A stretch of DNA of 64,000 nt from CBDANW01 sp965197825 (lineage in GTDB: Bacteria > Acidobacteriota > Vicinamibacteria > Marinacidobacterales > DATDRI01): assembly GCA_965197825.1 (NCBI GenBank), contig CBDANW010000003.1:186001-250000 (forward strand). Reading direction: 5' to 3'. Shown piece by piece: positions 52,163 through 62,500 of this stretch (its first letter is position 1; each line of letters begins with the position of its first letter). A model generated the notes under the pieces. It saw only the letters and a program-made list of their open reading frames with translations. It was not told where the DNA came from and searched no databases. Position numbers and translations under genes: made by a program.

Positions 52163-53037
52163 GATTCAAATTCATTCACGCGGAGCGGGCCAACTACCCG
52201 GTGCGGGTGATGTGCCGAGTTCTGAGGGTATCGACCAGCGGCTACTACGCTCAGATGAAGCGCGCGCCCAGCAAGCGACAGTGTGAGGATGGGAAGCTGA
52301 AGCTGCGCATCCAAGCGATCCACGCCCATAGCCGTGGTACCTACGGCAGGGAGCGTGTACGTCGCCAGCTTGACGGGGAGAACGTCGAGGTAGGCAAGCA
52401 GCGAGTGGCACGGCTGATGCGTGAGATGGGCCTGCAGGGTCTGCCCAGCAAGCGTTTTCGCCGCACGACCGACAGCAAGCACGATCGCCCCATCGCACCC
52501 AACGTGCTCGGCCGGAACTTCGAAGCCGAACGACCGAACCAGTTCTGGGTGACGGACATAACCTACATCCGGACTTGGGAAGGCTGGCTCTACTTGGCGG
52601 TCATCCTCGATCTGTTCTCGCGTCGTGTCGTAGGCTGGGCGATGCAGCCCCACCTGCGCGCGGAGCTTGCTCTCGAGGCGCTTCACATGGCCTTGGGGCG
52701 CCGCCTGCCGGAAAGTGGCTTGGTGCATCATTCAGACCGTGGTACTCAATACGCGGCTGCGACCTACCAGGCCGTGCTCGATGAGTACGGCATCGTGTGC
52801 TCGATGAGCCGCAAGGGTGATTGCTGGGACAACGCCGTGACCGAGAGCTTCTTAGGCACGCTCAAGCCCGAGCTCCTCCACCGGTGTAGTTGGCCAACAC
52901 GACGTATGGCCAAAGACGCGGTCGCGAGCTACATCGAGGGGTTCTACAATCCGTATCGACTCCACTCGTCACTCGATTACAACAGCCCAATGGTGTTCGA
53001 ACGGATTCATGACCTCAAAACGGCTCATGCGAGATAA
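52159..53037 (+). CDS. IS-B copy 5 orfB transposase
   Basis: 292 residues, DDE complete (WVTDITYI, HHSDRGTQ, NAVTESF); LKPELL in place of LKTELL of other copies. Appears functional. Confidence 0.92.
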   Translation: MRFKFIHAERANYPVRVMCRVLRVSTSGYYAQMKRAPSKRQCEDGKLKLRIQAIHAHSRGTYGRERVRRQLDGENVEVGKQRVARLMREMGLQGLPSKRFRRTTDSKHDRPIAPNVLGRNFEAERPNQFWVTDITYIRTWEGWLYLAVILDLFSRRVVGWAMQPHLRAELALEALHMALGRRLPESGLVHHSDRGTQYAAATYQAVLDEYGIVCSMSRKGDCWDNAVTESFLGTLKPELLHRCSWPTRRMAKDAVASYIEGFYNPYRLHSSLDYNSPMVFERIHDLKTAHAR

Positions 53038-53683
53038 TCAACCTTTCCACTTTTCCTGGGCAAGGTCAATCCACTTTGAAAACGCCGAACGTCGAGCGAG
53101 CGATGGTCTCCGCCATGACCTTCTCGACTTTGGAGCGGACCGCGCCCGTCAGCACGACGTTGCCCCCTTCCACGACGATATGAATGGGGGGCTGGGACCG
53201 AAATGCGTACGTTCGAAAGAGCGGATCCCCGTAGATCCGCCGCGTAAGCGATGCACGCAGTCGTTGATCGTGAATGCTGACAGAAAGCGTCTTGATGTTG
53301 TTTTGTACGCTCTGAACGCCCAAGACCTTGGAAACCCTCTCTTCGATCTCCTCGGACTTGAAGCCCCATGTGACCCGACCCTCCAGAACGACGTGGCCTT
53401 TGTGGATGGCGAGGTTGACGTCGTCATACACGGTATAGAAAGGGTAGCTGCGCACTTTCTTGGCTATCTCTTCGGCCACTTTCTCGTCGCTCTCACCAAA
53501 GGCGATCTCCAACTTGTCGTCCACGGCAACGACTTCGCCAACTTCCATGGCACGCTTGACGGCCTCGTTCTTGGCCCAGATGCTCTTGACCTTTCCCTGG
53601 AGAGTGACGGTTCCATTCTCTACGGCGACCCAAGGGCCCCCACCGTTTTTGATGTCTTTCTTGTCTAGCTTGTTTTCGACTGC

Positions 53684-55143
53684 GGGGATGTCCCGCCGGA
53701 TGTTGAATTTGGGGTAGCGGCGGCTCCTTGGCCGGCCTAAGAATAGGTCTGCCAATAAACCGTCTCCAGAGGGGGACAAGGAGCCACCAATGCCTAGGAA
53801 ATCGAAGAAGCCAGTAAGAAAGCAAACGCACTCGCCTACGGGCAAGGTAGTTGGCCAAGTCGGTCAGATACTGCTACCGATGATAGCTGGGATCGCGGCC
53901 ACGAAGGCGGATCTGACGGAATGGGTGTACGAGCAAGGACTGACAGCTCTGCACCTACTGCTCAGAGAGGACGCCGAGGAGATCGCGGGGCTCAAGGGCA
54001 AGCACGAGAAGGAGCGAACTCATAACCACTGTGGGAGCACGAACGGAGAGCTGAGCTTCGGTGGTCGTCGCATCCAAGTGTCGCGACCTCGAGTTCGCTC
54101 GAAGTCGGGCGAGGAGGCGTCGCTTCCACACTTCGAAGCCTTCCGCGAAGAAGACCCGCTTCCAGAGCGAGTGTTGAATCAGATCTTGGTGGGGGTATCG
54201 ACCCGAAATTACGAATCGAGTCTGGACAAACCCGCGGCCAAGTTGAAGTCTCGTGGCACGAGTAAGAGTGCCGCCAGCCGTCACCTCGTGAGCCAGACGA
54301 CTAAGAAGCTCGAGGAATACCTGTCTCGGCGGCTAGAGGAGTTCGAGCTTGCGGCACTGATGCTGGATGGCCTTGAGGTGGCCGGACAGACCGTCGTCGT
54401 AACTCTCGGTATCACAATAGATGGAACGAAGGTGCCCCTGGGTATATGGCTGGGCTCGACGGAGAACTCTCGGGTGTGCACCGCGATGTTGCAGGACCTT
54501 CTCGAGCGAGGCTTGCGCGTCGATGAGTCGATTCTCTGCGTAGTGGACGGAGGCAAAGGCATCCGCAAGGCACTCGTCGACGTTTTGGGGGACCTCGCGG
54601 TCATCCAAAGGTGCCAGATCCATAAACTCCAGAATCTTCGCTCGTACCTTCCCAAGTCTCGTCACGCCTACGTGCTCCAGACGATGAAGGAAGCCTACAA
54701 GTGCAAGAGTGCCGACAAGGCGCGCAAGCGACTTCAGGCATTGGTGTCGTGGCTCGAGCGAAACGGCTACGACGAAGCTGCCGGAAGCCTTCGTGAAGGG
54801 ATGGAAGAGACACTCACGGTCGTGAAGCTCGCGCTGCCCGCCTTACTTCGCCAGTCTCTTGCCACGACGAACGCCATTGAGAATCTCAACGGAACCATTC
54901 GCAGAGTATCGAGAAACGTCAAGCGTTGGTAGAGTCCTTCCATGGTTCGCCGATGGACCGCTCTTGGCGTCGTCACCGCGCAGAAAAAGTTCCGGCGTAT
55001 CAAAGGCTATCGCCATATGGGCGCTCTCGTTCACGCGCTTAGAAGCAAACAGAAATCTCTTGACAGCGATGAGTTTGCTGCCTAAGAGTATTCACAGGTG
55101 CCGCCGCTACCCGACCAAATTCAACAGCGGCCGGGACATCCCC
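53684..55143 (+). mobile_element. IS-A copy 3, complete
   Basis: 1460 bases with an exact 8-base target duplication TCGACTGC (53676-53683 and 55144-55151). This is the reference copy used to define IS-A ends. Confidence 0.95.
53790..54932 (+). CDS. IS-A transposase (IS256 family), uninterrupted up to a conserved amber
   Basis: 380 residues from ATG 53790 (AAGGAG upstream) with DDE residues in MLDGLEVAG, VVDGGKGIRKAL and NAIENLNGTIRR. The frame ends TGG-TAG, then stays open another ~50 codons: SPSMVRRWTALGVVTAQKKF and RRIKGYRHMGALVHAL, the normal C-terminal tail of related transposases. All three copies share this TAG. Confidence 0.92.
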   Translation: MPRKSKKPVRKQTHSPTGKVVGQVGQILLPMIAGIAATKADLTEWVYEQGLTALHLLLREDAEEIAGLKGKHEKERTHNHCGSTNGELSFGGRRIQVSRPRVRSKSGEEASLPHFEAFREEDPLPERVLNQILVGVSTRNYESSLDKPAAKLKSRGTSKSAASRHLVSQTTKKLEEYLSRRLEEFELAALMLDGLEVAGQTVVVTLGITIDGTKVPLGIWLGSTENSRVCTAMLQDLLERGLRVDESILCVVDGGKGIRKALVDVLGDLAVIQRCQIHKLQNLRSYLPKSRHAYVLQTMKEAYKCKSADKARKRLQALVSWLERNGYDEAAGSLREGMEETLTVVKLALPALLRQSLATTNAIENLNGTIRRVSRNVKRW

Positions 55144-55256
55144 TCGACTGCAGCTCGAATGGTCTCGACGTCTAAACCGGTATCGGCGCTCGCCCAGGAG
55201 GTCAGGCCCAGGACGAGAGCCAGGACGGCACTAAGGAATAACCTTGACTGCTTCAT

Positions 55257-55455
55257 CCTTTGCTCTCCTTTGTGATTTCAATGTAGCTCCCTTGTTTCAC
55301 GAGGCTCCTTAGTGCAAGGCGGATTCCAACCCTGGGACCGATCTGCCTAAGTCTTATTTTGGAGGGAGTTACTAGTTTGGGCAGAGCCTTGTGAGGTCTG
55401 AGACGAGCGCGAAACTGTCCCTAAAAGAGGCCGGTCTTCCGAGCTTCCGAGACAC
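55257..55455. other. Spacer between the broken BON gene and the cytochrome fusion
   Basis: No gene seen. It should hold the promoter of the leftward BON gene and the 3' end of the cytochrome fusion gene. Confidence 0.45.
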
Positions 55456-56555
55456 CTACCAACCGTCGAGTAACCCGCCGTCGAACCAGTCCCATAGAAC
55501 GTAGAAGAGTAGTGCGGTGTCGCGCGTCTCGGTGTTCGTAACCGGGAGTCGCACCCCTACGTTGGCGAGGACGTGTTGCCGCCTGTTCAAGGAGACCTGA
55601 ACTTGGGGGACAAGATCCCAGTCGACGCCGCCTCCTTCGAGCTCCGTCGCCGCCAGTACCTCGAGCATCGGCGACCATGTTCGGCCCCACGCCTTTGGCG
55701 TGAACGTGCGGCCAACGACGAATCGCCAGAAAACTTCCTGCTCGGCGAAATCGCTTTCTTTGGCAGGCAACTCGACCCGGCCTGCGCATGGAGGAAGCCT
55801 TCAGAGGGAAGAATTTGGCCAAAGCCCACGAAAGGCTCGAAGACGAAGGTTCCTTTGCCGAAATCCAGCTCCTCGCTACCGGTGGGAAGCGTCGCCTCGG
55901 CGCCGACACTGAAAATGGATCCGTGCCCAAGGTCATGGAAGACCGCGCGCTTCGCGCCGACCGCGAGGTCGCCGATACCACCGGTCCACGCCCCGTCGCT
56001 TGTGGTCTGCTGCAGACCGAAGGGAAACTTGAGCTCCACCTGATTCCGGGCTCCGAAACGTCGCTCATAGACGAGTTCGTTGGTGATAGCGCCTTTGCCC
56101 TCAGTGACGATGGAGGTTGTCCACACCGCCTCGTCCTCGGGGTAGGCCTTCTCGGTGACTAGCGGGCGCGGTAAATTGAGCTCTCCTCGCGGCCATGCGG
56201 GATCGGCGCAGAAGCTCCTGATGAAGTCTGTGATCTTTTGAATCTGCTCGATATCGAAAGCTTCTCCGAAGGCAGGCATGCTCGGGGAGAATCCGCGTAC
56301 CGGACCGCCCTGGTGTGTAACGGCCGCCCAGTCGGCGTCAGGCTCCCGCGATGCGAAGCTGCAGTCGGAGAAATCGGGTAGGGGAACGTCGAAGCCCACC
56401 GTGTCGAGATCGACACCGCGGCCATCGTCACCGTGACACTGCGCGCACCCGATCCTATACAGGCCCTCGCCCGTCTCCGGCATCTGTCCGGCGAGTGCCG
56501 TAGTCGGAACCGCCGAACACACGAGGATGACCGGGAGGCACGCGGATCGGACCAA
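55456..56555 (-). pseudogene. Cytochrome c domain fused to an outer-membrane channel-like barrel, frameshifted
   Basis: Signal peptide (ACLPVILVCSAVPTTALAG) then a class I cytochrome c domain: CAQCH haem motif at about 37-41 and a Met-bearing SPSMPAFGEAF. A barrel-like region follows (ITNELVYERRFGARNQVELK, FSVGAEATLPTGSEELDFGK, FVFEPFVGFGQ). At about 55783 one base appears lost: beyond it the minus-strand frame shifts and continues VELPAKESDFAEQEVFWRFV ... LLFYVLWDWFDGGLLDGW. Restoring it gives one ~365-residue protein. Such fusions could deliver electrons at the outer membrane; a sequencing error is also possible. Confidence 0.75.
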
Positions 56556-56564
56556 AGGCCGTGC

Positions 56565-56813
56565 CTACTCTTCGGCTCGTCTCACATGGGAGAGATCGAG
56601 TTTGACGATCGCTTCGCCGAGTCCTTCGATCCAGGTGTTGAAATCGCCTTCCTCCGGAACGGTAACCTCTAGCTTATCGTTCGCAACGCGGACATTGCCC
56701 TGACCCTCCGGGCCGAGTGGCACGACGACGGCTTCGCGGTGGATCGACATAGAGTCGGTCACCGCGAGCACGGCATCCATCTGTTGAGGTGTGACGATGA
56801 TCATGCTCATCAC
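56565..56813 (-). CDS. Small protein of unknown function, downstream copy of a tandem duplication
   Basis: 82 residues: MIIVTPQQMDAVLAVTDSMS, HREAVVVPLGPEGQG, VRVANDKLEVTVPEEGDF, ending GLGEAIVKLDLSHVRRAEE. The open frame before the start reads RTIQFPAAVIVMSMIIV, which looks like a signal peptide whose true start may be a non-standard codon. No family recognised. Its first three quarters are repeated upstream at 56864-57096, where the frame instead ends WNVAKLLAEPYN. Confidence 0.55.
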   Translation of the reverse strand: MMSMIIVTPQQMDAVLAVTDSMSIHREAVVVPLGPEGQGNVRVANDKLEVTVPEEGDFNTWIEGLGEAIVKLDLSHVRRAEE

Positions 56814-57096
56814 AATAACGGCTGCGGGGAATTGTATGGTTCGGCGAGCAGTTTGGCAACATTCCAGGTGTTGAAATCGTCTTCCTCCGGAACGGTAACC
56901 TCTAGCTTATCGTTCGCAACGCGGATATTGCCCTGACCCTCCGGGCCGAGTGGCACGACGACGGCTTCGCGGTGGATCGACATAGAGTCGGTCACCGCGA
57001 GCACGGCATCCATCTGTTGAGGTGTGACGATGATCATGCTCATCACAATAACGGCTGCGGGGAATTGTATGGTTCGGCGAGCAGTTTGGCAACATT
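56631..57096. repeat. 233-base tandem duplication
   Basis: 56631-56863 and 56864-57096 are the same 233 bases in tandem, differing visibly at two positions (GCC/GTC near the start, GACATT/GATATT). The junction lies inside the small gene above, giving a complete downstream copy and a truncated upstream one, both with the TTGCCAAACTGC leader. Confidence 0.9.
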
Positions 57097-57101
57097 ATAG
57101 T
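57096..57101 (-). promoter_or_regulatory. Possible -10 box for the duplicated small gene
   Basis: Minus strand TATAAT just before the repeat's leader; no good -35 at 17 bases. It precedes the upstream repeat copy only, so the duplicated downstream copy depends on this or on readthrough. Confidence 0.35.
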
Positions 57102-57130
57102 ACTTTGATAGCTTCTGGACGGGTGAGTGC

Positions 57131-58189
57131 ATGAATTCCATAAGAGTGGGTGTGATTCTGGGTTCGGTCCTCGTCTGGTTGGGCGCATTGGCGTGGGGGC
57201 AGGATGAGGCGTCCAGGGGTTTGTCCGCGGTCGAGGGGATCAAGGTCGGGCATCACACGCTGAGCGAGCGTCCCACGGGCTGCACGGTCGTGCTTACCGA
57301 GGCTGGGGCGGTGGCGGGGGTCGACGTGCGCGGCTCGGCGCCCGGCACGCGCGAAACAGACTTGCTCGATCCCGTGAACACGATTGAACGGATCCATGCC
57401 GTGGTGCTGTCGGGGGGGAGCGCCTTTGGACTGGATGCCGCCTCCGGTGTCATGCGTTATTTGGAAGAGCACGACATCGGTTTCGACGTCGGGGTTGCCA
57501 AGGTCCCGATCGTACCGGCCGCCATCCTTTTTGATTTACGTGTAGGAAACAAGCCCGAGATCCGTCCCGGAGCCGATTGCGGATACAAGGCCGCGACCGC
57601 GGCGAGCACTGGACCCGTTGCGGAAGGAAACGTGGGTGCCGGGGCGGGGGCGACGGTGGGCAAGGTGGGAGGTCGTGGTCGTGCGATGAAAGGTGGTGTG
57701 GGTACGGCAGCCTTTGTTTATCCGAACGGTTTGGTGGTGGCGGCTCTCGTTGCGGTCAATGCCGCGGGAGACGTGATCGATCCTGCTACGGGTCGGGTGA
57801 TTGCCGGCGTGCGGACGGAGGATGGAAAGGGTTTCGCCGATGTGAGGAAGCTCCTCCGTTCGGGAACCACACTGCAACCGGCAAGAGCGCAGCACACGAC
57901 GATCGGAGTCGTGGCGACCAACGCTCGGCTCACCAAGGCTCAGGCCAATAAAGTGGCGCAGATGGCACATGACGGGCTCGCCCGCGCCATCAGTCCCGCT
58001 CATACTCCCGGGGACGGGGACACGCTTTTTGCCCTGGCCACAGGAACCTGGGACGGAGAGGTCAACTTATCGACGCTGGGCGCTCTCGCCGCCGAAGCCA
58101 CGGCGGACGCCATCGTACGAAGCGTACTCGCCGCCAAGGGAATACCCGGCTACCCGTCGGCTTCGGATCTGGCATCCGCCCCTCAGTGA
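57131..58189 (+). CDS. Exported P1-family (DmpA-like) peptidase
   Basis: 352 residues with signal peptide (VGVILGSVLVWLGALAWG). P1/S58 motifs: GIKVGHHTL, GCTVVLTEAGAVAGVDVRG, HAVVLSGGSAFGLDAASGVM, EGNVGAGAGATVGK, and KGGVGTAAF with Gly191-Thr192 as the probable self-cleavage site that frees the N-terminal nucleophile. The family hydrolyses N-terminal D- or L-amino acids or beta-peptides. The stop overlaps the start of a sodium:solute symporter (GTGA), so peptide cleavage and uptake of the product are probably linked. Confidence 0.92.
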   Translation: MNSIRVGVILGSVLVWLGALAWGQDEASRGLSAVEGIKVGHHTLSERPTGCTVVLTEAGAVAGVDVRGSAPGTRETDLLDPVNTIERIHAVVLSGGSAFGLDAASGVMRYLEEHDIGFDVGVAKVPIVPAAILFDLRVGNKPEIRPGADCGYKAATAASTGPVAEGNVGAGAGATVGKVGGRGRAMKGGVGTAAFVYPNGLVVAALVAVNAAGDVIDPATGRVIAGVRTEDGKGFADVRKLLRSGTTLQPARAQHTTIGVVATNARLTKAQANKVAQMAHDGLARAISPAHTPGDGDTLFALATGTWDGEVNLSTLGALAAEATADAIVRSVLAAKGIPGYPSASDLASAPQ

Positions 58190-59589
58190 ATCTCCAACTT
58201 ACATTCCTCGTCGTCTACTCGATTCTTCTCATCGTTCTTGGACTGGCCATCGGTCGGTTGGTCAAGAGCACCGGTCAGTTCTTCGTGGCCGGTCGGCAGC
58301 TTGGTCCGGGATTGCTCTTCGCGACACTCTTGGCGGCGAATATTGGTGCCGGGTCCACGGTGGGCGCCGCCGGCCTGGGATACCGAGACGGCTTGAGCGC
58401 CTGGTGGTGGGTAGGCTCGGCCGGCATCGGATCGATGCTTCTCGCTTTTTGGATTGGACCGAAGCTCTGGCGGGTTGCGGCCAACCACGACCTGCGAACC
58501 GTCGGCGACTTTCTCGAGCACCGTTACGGTCCTTCGGTGCGGGGCGTGGTGGCGACCCTCTTGTGGTTCCTGACGCTGGTCATCCTCGCCGGACAGCTTA
58601 TTGCCATCTCGACCATCCTGAATGTCGTCGCGGGGATTCCGAGATACTGGGGCTGTGTCATTGGCGGCGTCGTGATGACCACCTACTTTGCAGCGGGAGG
58701 ATTGTTGACGTCCGCTTGGGTCAACGCGGTGCAGCTCGTGGTTTTAATGGTCGGCTTCGCGGTCGCGCTACCTATGTCTCTTTCCGCCGCCGGTGGCTTT
58801 AGTGCCGTCCTGGCCACGGAGGCCGCCTCAACTCCGGGGTATCTGGGCTTCTGGCGGGGAGGAAGCTCCGGTTGGATCTACGCCGCGATGCTCGTGCCCG
58901 CGTTCATCGTCTCGCCGGGAATTCTGCAAAAAATCTACGGCGCACGTGACGAGAAAGCGATCCGGATAGGCGTCGCCGCCACTGGCCTGGTCCTCCTTGT
59001 TTTCGCTTGCGTTCCACCGCTACTCGGCATGATTGCGCGAGTCCATCATCCCGAGCTGTCGAACCACGAGCTGGTTCTGGCCACGGTGCTGGTTCATGAG
59101 CTCCCACTCGCGGTGGGGACACTCGGTCTGGCGGCGGTCTTCTCTGCCGAAGTGAGCACCTGCGATGCGATCCTCTTCATGTCGTCCACCTCGCTGTCGC
59201 AGGATCTCTATCGACGCTTCGTGAATCCCCGTGCCAACGACCAGCGTGTCCTAAGGGTCGCCCGCCTGGCCGCGGTGGGCGGGGGAGTACTTGGGGTCGT
59301 CCTAGCGATCGTCGTTCCGACGGTCATCGGGGCCTTGAGCGTTTTCTATTCCGTTCTGAGCGTGTCTCTTTTCGTGCCTATCGTGGCCGGACTTCATTAT
59401 CGGCGGGCGGGAACGCCGGAAGCGTTGGCGGCGATTGCGGCGGGAGTGTCCACGCTCGTCGCCGTGCACCTGGGAACAGAAGGACAGGGCTTTGGAGGAT
59501 GGACGCCCGCCCTCATAGCGCTCATCGCATCCGGACTCGGCTTCGCTCTGCTTGCGCTGGCTCGACGGAAACGGGCGCGTCAAACATAA
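58186..59589 (+). CDS. Sodium:solute symporter (SSS family)
   Basis: GTG 58186, 467 residues, about 13 hydrophobic helices. SSS features: GRQLGPGLLFATLLAANIGAG at the first core helix, YRDGLSAWWWVGSAGIG, the SSF-signature region AGGLLTSAWVNAVQLVVLM, and AAVFSAEVSTCDAILFMSST near the sodium site. It would import a small solute, plausibly an amino acid released by the coupled peptidase; substrate not readable. Ends overlap the convergent addA-type gene by 10 bases. Confidence 0.92.
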   Translation: MNLQLTFLVVYSILLIVLGLAIGRLVKSTGQFFVAGRQLGPGLLFATLLAANIGAGSTVGAAGLGYRDGLSAWWWVGSAGIGSMLLAFWIGPKLWRVAANHDLRTVGDFLEHRYGPSVRGVVATLLWFLTLVILAGQLIAISTILNVVAGIPRYWGCVIGGVVMTTYFAAGGLLTSAWVNAVQLVVLMVGFAVALPMSLSAAGGFSAVLATEAASTPGYLGFWRGGSSGWIYAAMLVPAFIVSPGILQKIYGARDEKAIRIGVAATGLVLLVFACVPPLLGMIARVHHPELSNHELVLATVLVHELPLAVGTLGLAAVFSAEVSTCDAILFMSSTSLSQDLYRRFVNPRANDQRVLRVARLAAVGGGVLGVVLAIVVPTVIGALSVFYSVLSVSLFVPIVAGLHYRRAGTPEALAAIAAGVSTLVAVHLGTEGQGFGGWTPALIALIASGLGFALLALARRKRARQT

Positions 59590-62500
59590 AGCAGCACGCC
59601 TCGCGCCTCGGTACCACTCGCTTGCCTAAGTGCTTCGGTGTAGAGAGCGACTTGACGGCGGTACTCTTCCTGGCGAATGTCGGTCCGCACGTCCGTCTTG
59701 AAGTCGACCACCGTCCACGGAGCTTCGGGGCCGGAGCGAAAGGCAAGGTCCATCACGCCTTCGATGAGGGAACCGTCCTCCGTGCGCAGCACAATCGGGC
59801 TTTCGCGAAGAGCGAGGCCTTGCGTCTTGGAGGCAGCGGCCGCCTGACGCAAGAGTGGGTGGGTGAGAGCCTGGGACACGGCATCGGTCGCGGCGACAAC
59901 CTCTTCCTCCGAGTTTCCAAAGACTCGTCCAAGGGTCGCGGCCCGAGCGTGCACATGCTCTCGATCGGCGTCGAATTCCGTCGTGGCCAGCACCTCGTGC
60001 ACTAGTGTCCCGAATCCTTTTCCGGTGGGACGCCTCGCTGTACGGTCCACGACCTCGATACTTACTTCTTCGGCCCGCTCGGGCTTCAGCATCGGCAACT
60101 CCGTTTCCGCCGCGCGTGTGGCGGTCGTGACCACGAGCGCGGGGCGAGCCCCTTTCTTGAGGAGTTCCTCTCGGTGCCGACACCACGTCTCATAACGTTC
60201 GGCGCCCGGGTCCGCGCCTTCTCCCTCAGAAGCCCTGAGGATCCAATCCCGCCGAATACTAGGTTTGATCTGAGACCGTTCGTCGAGCAGGGCGGCGTCC
60301 CACCAGAGGACGCGGTGGCTTCCCTTGCGCGGTTTGTGGAGCCCCGGTTTGATGCCTTCCCCCGGCGGAATCTGAGAACCCATGGGTCGATCCAGCACCG
60401 TTTCGTCTCCGAATCGAGGCGTATTGAGGGCCACCACGGGGAGACGATAGGTCTTGCTTTCCGGATAGAGGCCGGGTGTGAGCGTCGCCACCCAGCTCCG
60501 ATATCTCGGTCCGTCCGCCACCGCGGGCACGACCAGCAGATCCCGTGCGCGCGTCGCGGCGACGTAGAGGAGCCTCTGGCTTTCCGCCTTTTCGCGCCGA
60601 CCCTCGACGTCCCCGTGATCGATCAGCTCCCACGGAGCGCCGCCCGCTAGACGTACCGCGAAGAGCTTGCGGTCGGGATCGATGTGCCGAGACGCATAGT
60701 CGCTGATAGAGCAGGTGATGTCGCAGAGAATCACAACTGGGAACTCCAGGCCCTTGGCACGATGCACCGTCATCAATCGCACGCCCTGCACGCCCTCTTC
60801 GATCAGAGGTTGCTCGGTCACGTCGCCCTGTTCCGCCAACTCCTCGAGGTGCTCGACGAAGCCACGAAACGAAAGCCCGCCGGTGGCTTCGAAATTCCTC
60901 GCCAGCTGAATGAGTCGGAGAACGTTGGCCAGGATCTGATCCCCCGCTTGCCAGAGCGCGAAGCCAGCTTGGGCGCGCGTCGCGTCCAAGAGCCGACGGA
61001 TGGTCAGCGCGATGGGCTGATAGTTCCTTCCTTTGTGCAGGAGAGCGAGTACTTCGAGAGCCGAGACGACCCCCGTGTCGGATTCCGTGAGGTCGCCTTG
61101 TAGCTCACGGAAGGGGTGCAACGTGCCATGATGGGCCCGGAAGAGAAGAAGGGTATCGTCTGCGAGGCTGAAGAGGGGGCTTCGAAGCGCGGAAAAGACC
61201 GCCAGCTCGTCGTCCGGCCGCTCCACGGCAGCCAGAGCACTTCGCATGGCATCGATCTCTTCGCGCTGGTGAAAGCCGCGGCCACCCACCAAAACGTGGG
61301 CGATATCCCTTGCCTGCAGGCCATCCACGTAGGGGCGCGTGATGTCACGTCCGCCGGATTGGAAACGGCGGAAGAGAAGACAGATGCCGGAGGGGCGGAT
61401 CTCGTGCGGCTCCGGTCGGTCGCGCGAGGTGACCTTCCAGTTGCTTTCCTCGATGAGCCACTTGACCCAGGCGGCTACGGCGCGCGGCTCCGACTTCTCG
61501 ATCGCGTAGTTGGCCACGTTCCCATACGAACTGTACGGCCGCGGAATCGGTAAGGCGACGATAGCGGGTTGGCCAACGATTGGCTCTCGGTATTGATCGA
61601 GACCGACATAGGATGCCTGATGCGTCTCCTCGGAACCAGTCATGACTTCGGACATGACCGTATTGACCATTTCCTGGATCTCAGGCAGACCGCGAAAGCT
61701 GACACTCAAGAAGACGCGCTCCGCCCCGGCATCGATGAGGCGTCGCTTGATCGATTGGTAGAGGGAGACATCGGCCCGACGAAATCGGTAGATCGATTGC
61801 TTCGGGTCCGCGACCGCGAAAAGCTTTCCTCGCCGCGGTCGCACGCGATGCCAATCCTCCACGCGGGGATCATCGGAAGCGAGCAAGAGGAGGATCTCGG
61901 CCTGCAGGGGGTCGGTGTCCTGGAACTCGTCAACGAAAATATGAGTGAAACGGTTCTGCAGCTCCTCTCTGAGGGATGCGTCGTCACGAAGGAGATCTCG
62001 GGTCTTGACGAGAAGATCCAGGAAGTCGAGTCGGCCGGCCTTGGTCTTGATCTCTTGATAGCGATCGACCAGTTCGGAAAGCTCGCTACGTAGATGAGCG
62101 GCTCGATCGGTGCCCGCTCTCTTGCGGAAGTCTTTGATGGATTCTACCAGCCCGTCCCGCTCGTCCAGTATTTCTTGCCGCGAAACGCGGTCCGAGAAAG
62201 CACCGCGCCCCTTTCTTTTCCCGAGGTCGATCTTCGGCAAACGATGCTCGAGGTAGTCGTAGTCCCGCTCTCCGCTCGCGGTTTCCTGTCTCGCGAGCTC
62301 GATTGCGAACGAGCGCAAGCCCGCTAGATCCAAGTACAGCGTGTCCTTTGGGTTCACGCACTCTCCGCTCAGCTTGGCGATCTTGAGAAACTTCTCCGTC
62401 AGCCAGTCGATCTCCTCCTCGCGCGCGAACGGGCGGATCTCCCATGGAGTCGGGAAGTCGCGGCGCTCGATGAGCGCCCAACCTGCCTGTTTGAGGCGAT

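Larger units (their letters stand above)
51806..53068 (+). mobile_element. IS-B copy 5, complete
   Basis: 1263 bases, both ends intact, but flanking triplets (TCC left, ATC right) do not match. Its right end supplies the TGA that now terminates the BON gene. The missing duplication suggests recombination between IS-B copies or an adjacent deletion. Confidence 0.92.
53069..55256 (-). pseudogene. Exported BON-domain protein, split by IS-A copy 3 and cut by IS-B copy 5
   Basis: ATG 55256 (GGAGAGCAAAGG upstream) starts a signal peptide (SRLFLSAVLALVLGLTSWASA) and DTGLDVETIRAAVE. After removing IS-A and one 8-base repeat it continues with NKLDKKDIKNGGGPWVAVEN and three BON modules: VTLQGKVKSIWAKNEAVKRA, AIHKGHVVLEGRVTWGFKSE, VVEGGNVVLTGAVRSKVEKV. 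BON domains bind membranes or phospholipid in the periplasm. The 3' end stops at GVFKVD where the IS-B terminal repeat provides TGA. Confidence 0.87.

Noticed and set aside
15639..54932. Possible genome-wide reassignment of TAG, since TAG interrupts the rhomboid, the group II RT, the LVIVD gene and IS-A.
   Set aside because: Many intact genes here end naturally in TAG (7704, 9019, 18249, 41282, 44801, 47688). The interrupted positions do not point to one amino acid, so local nonsense or readthrough is more likely.
56631..57096. CRISPR or satellite array.
   Set aside because: Only two long units, inside a coding frame, with no spacers.
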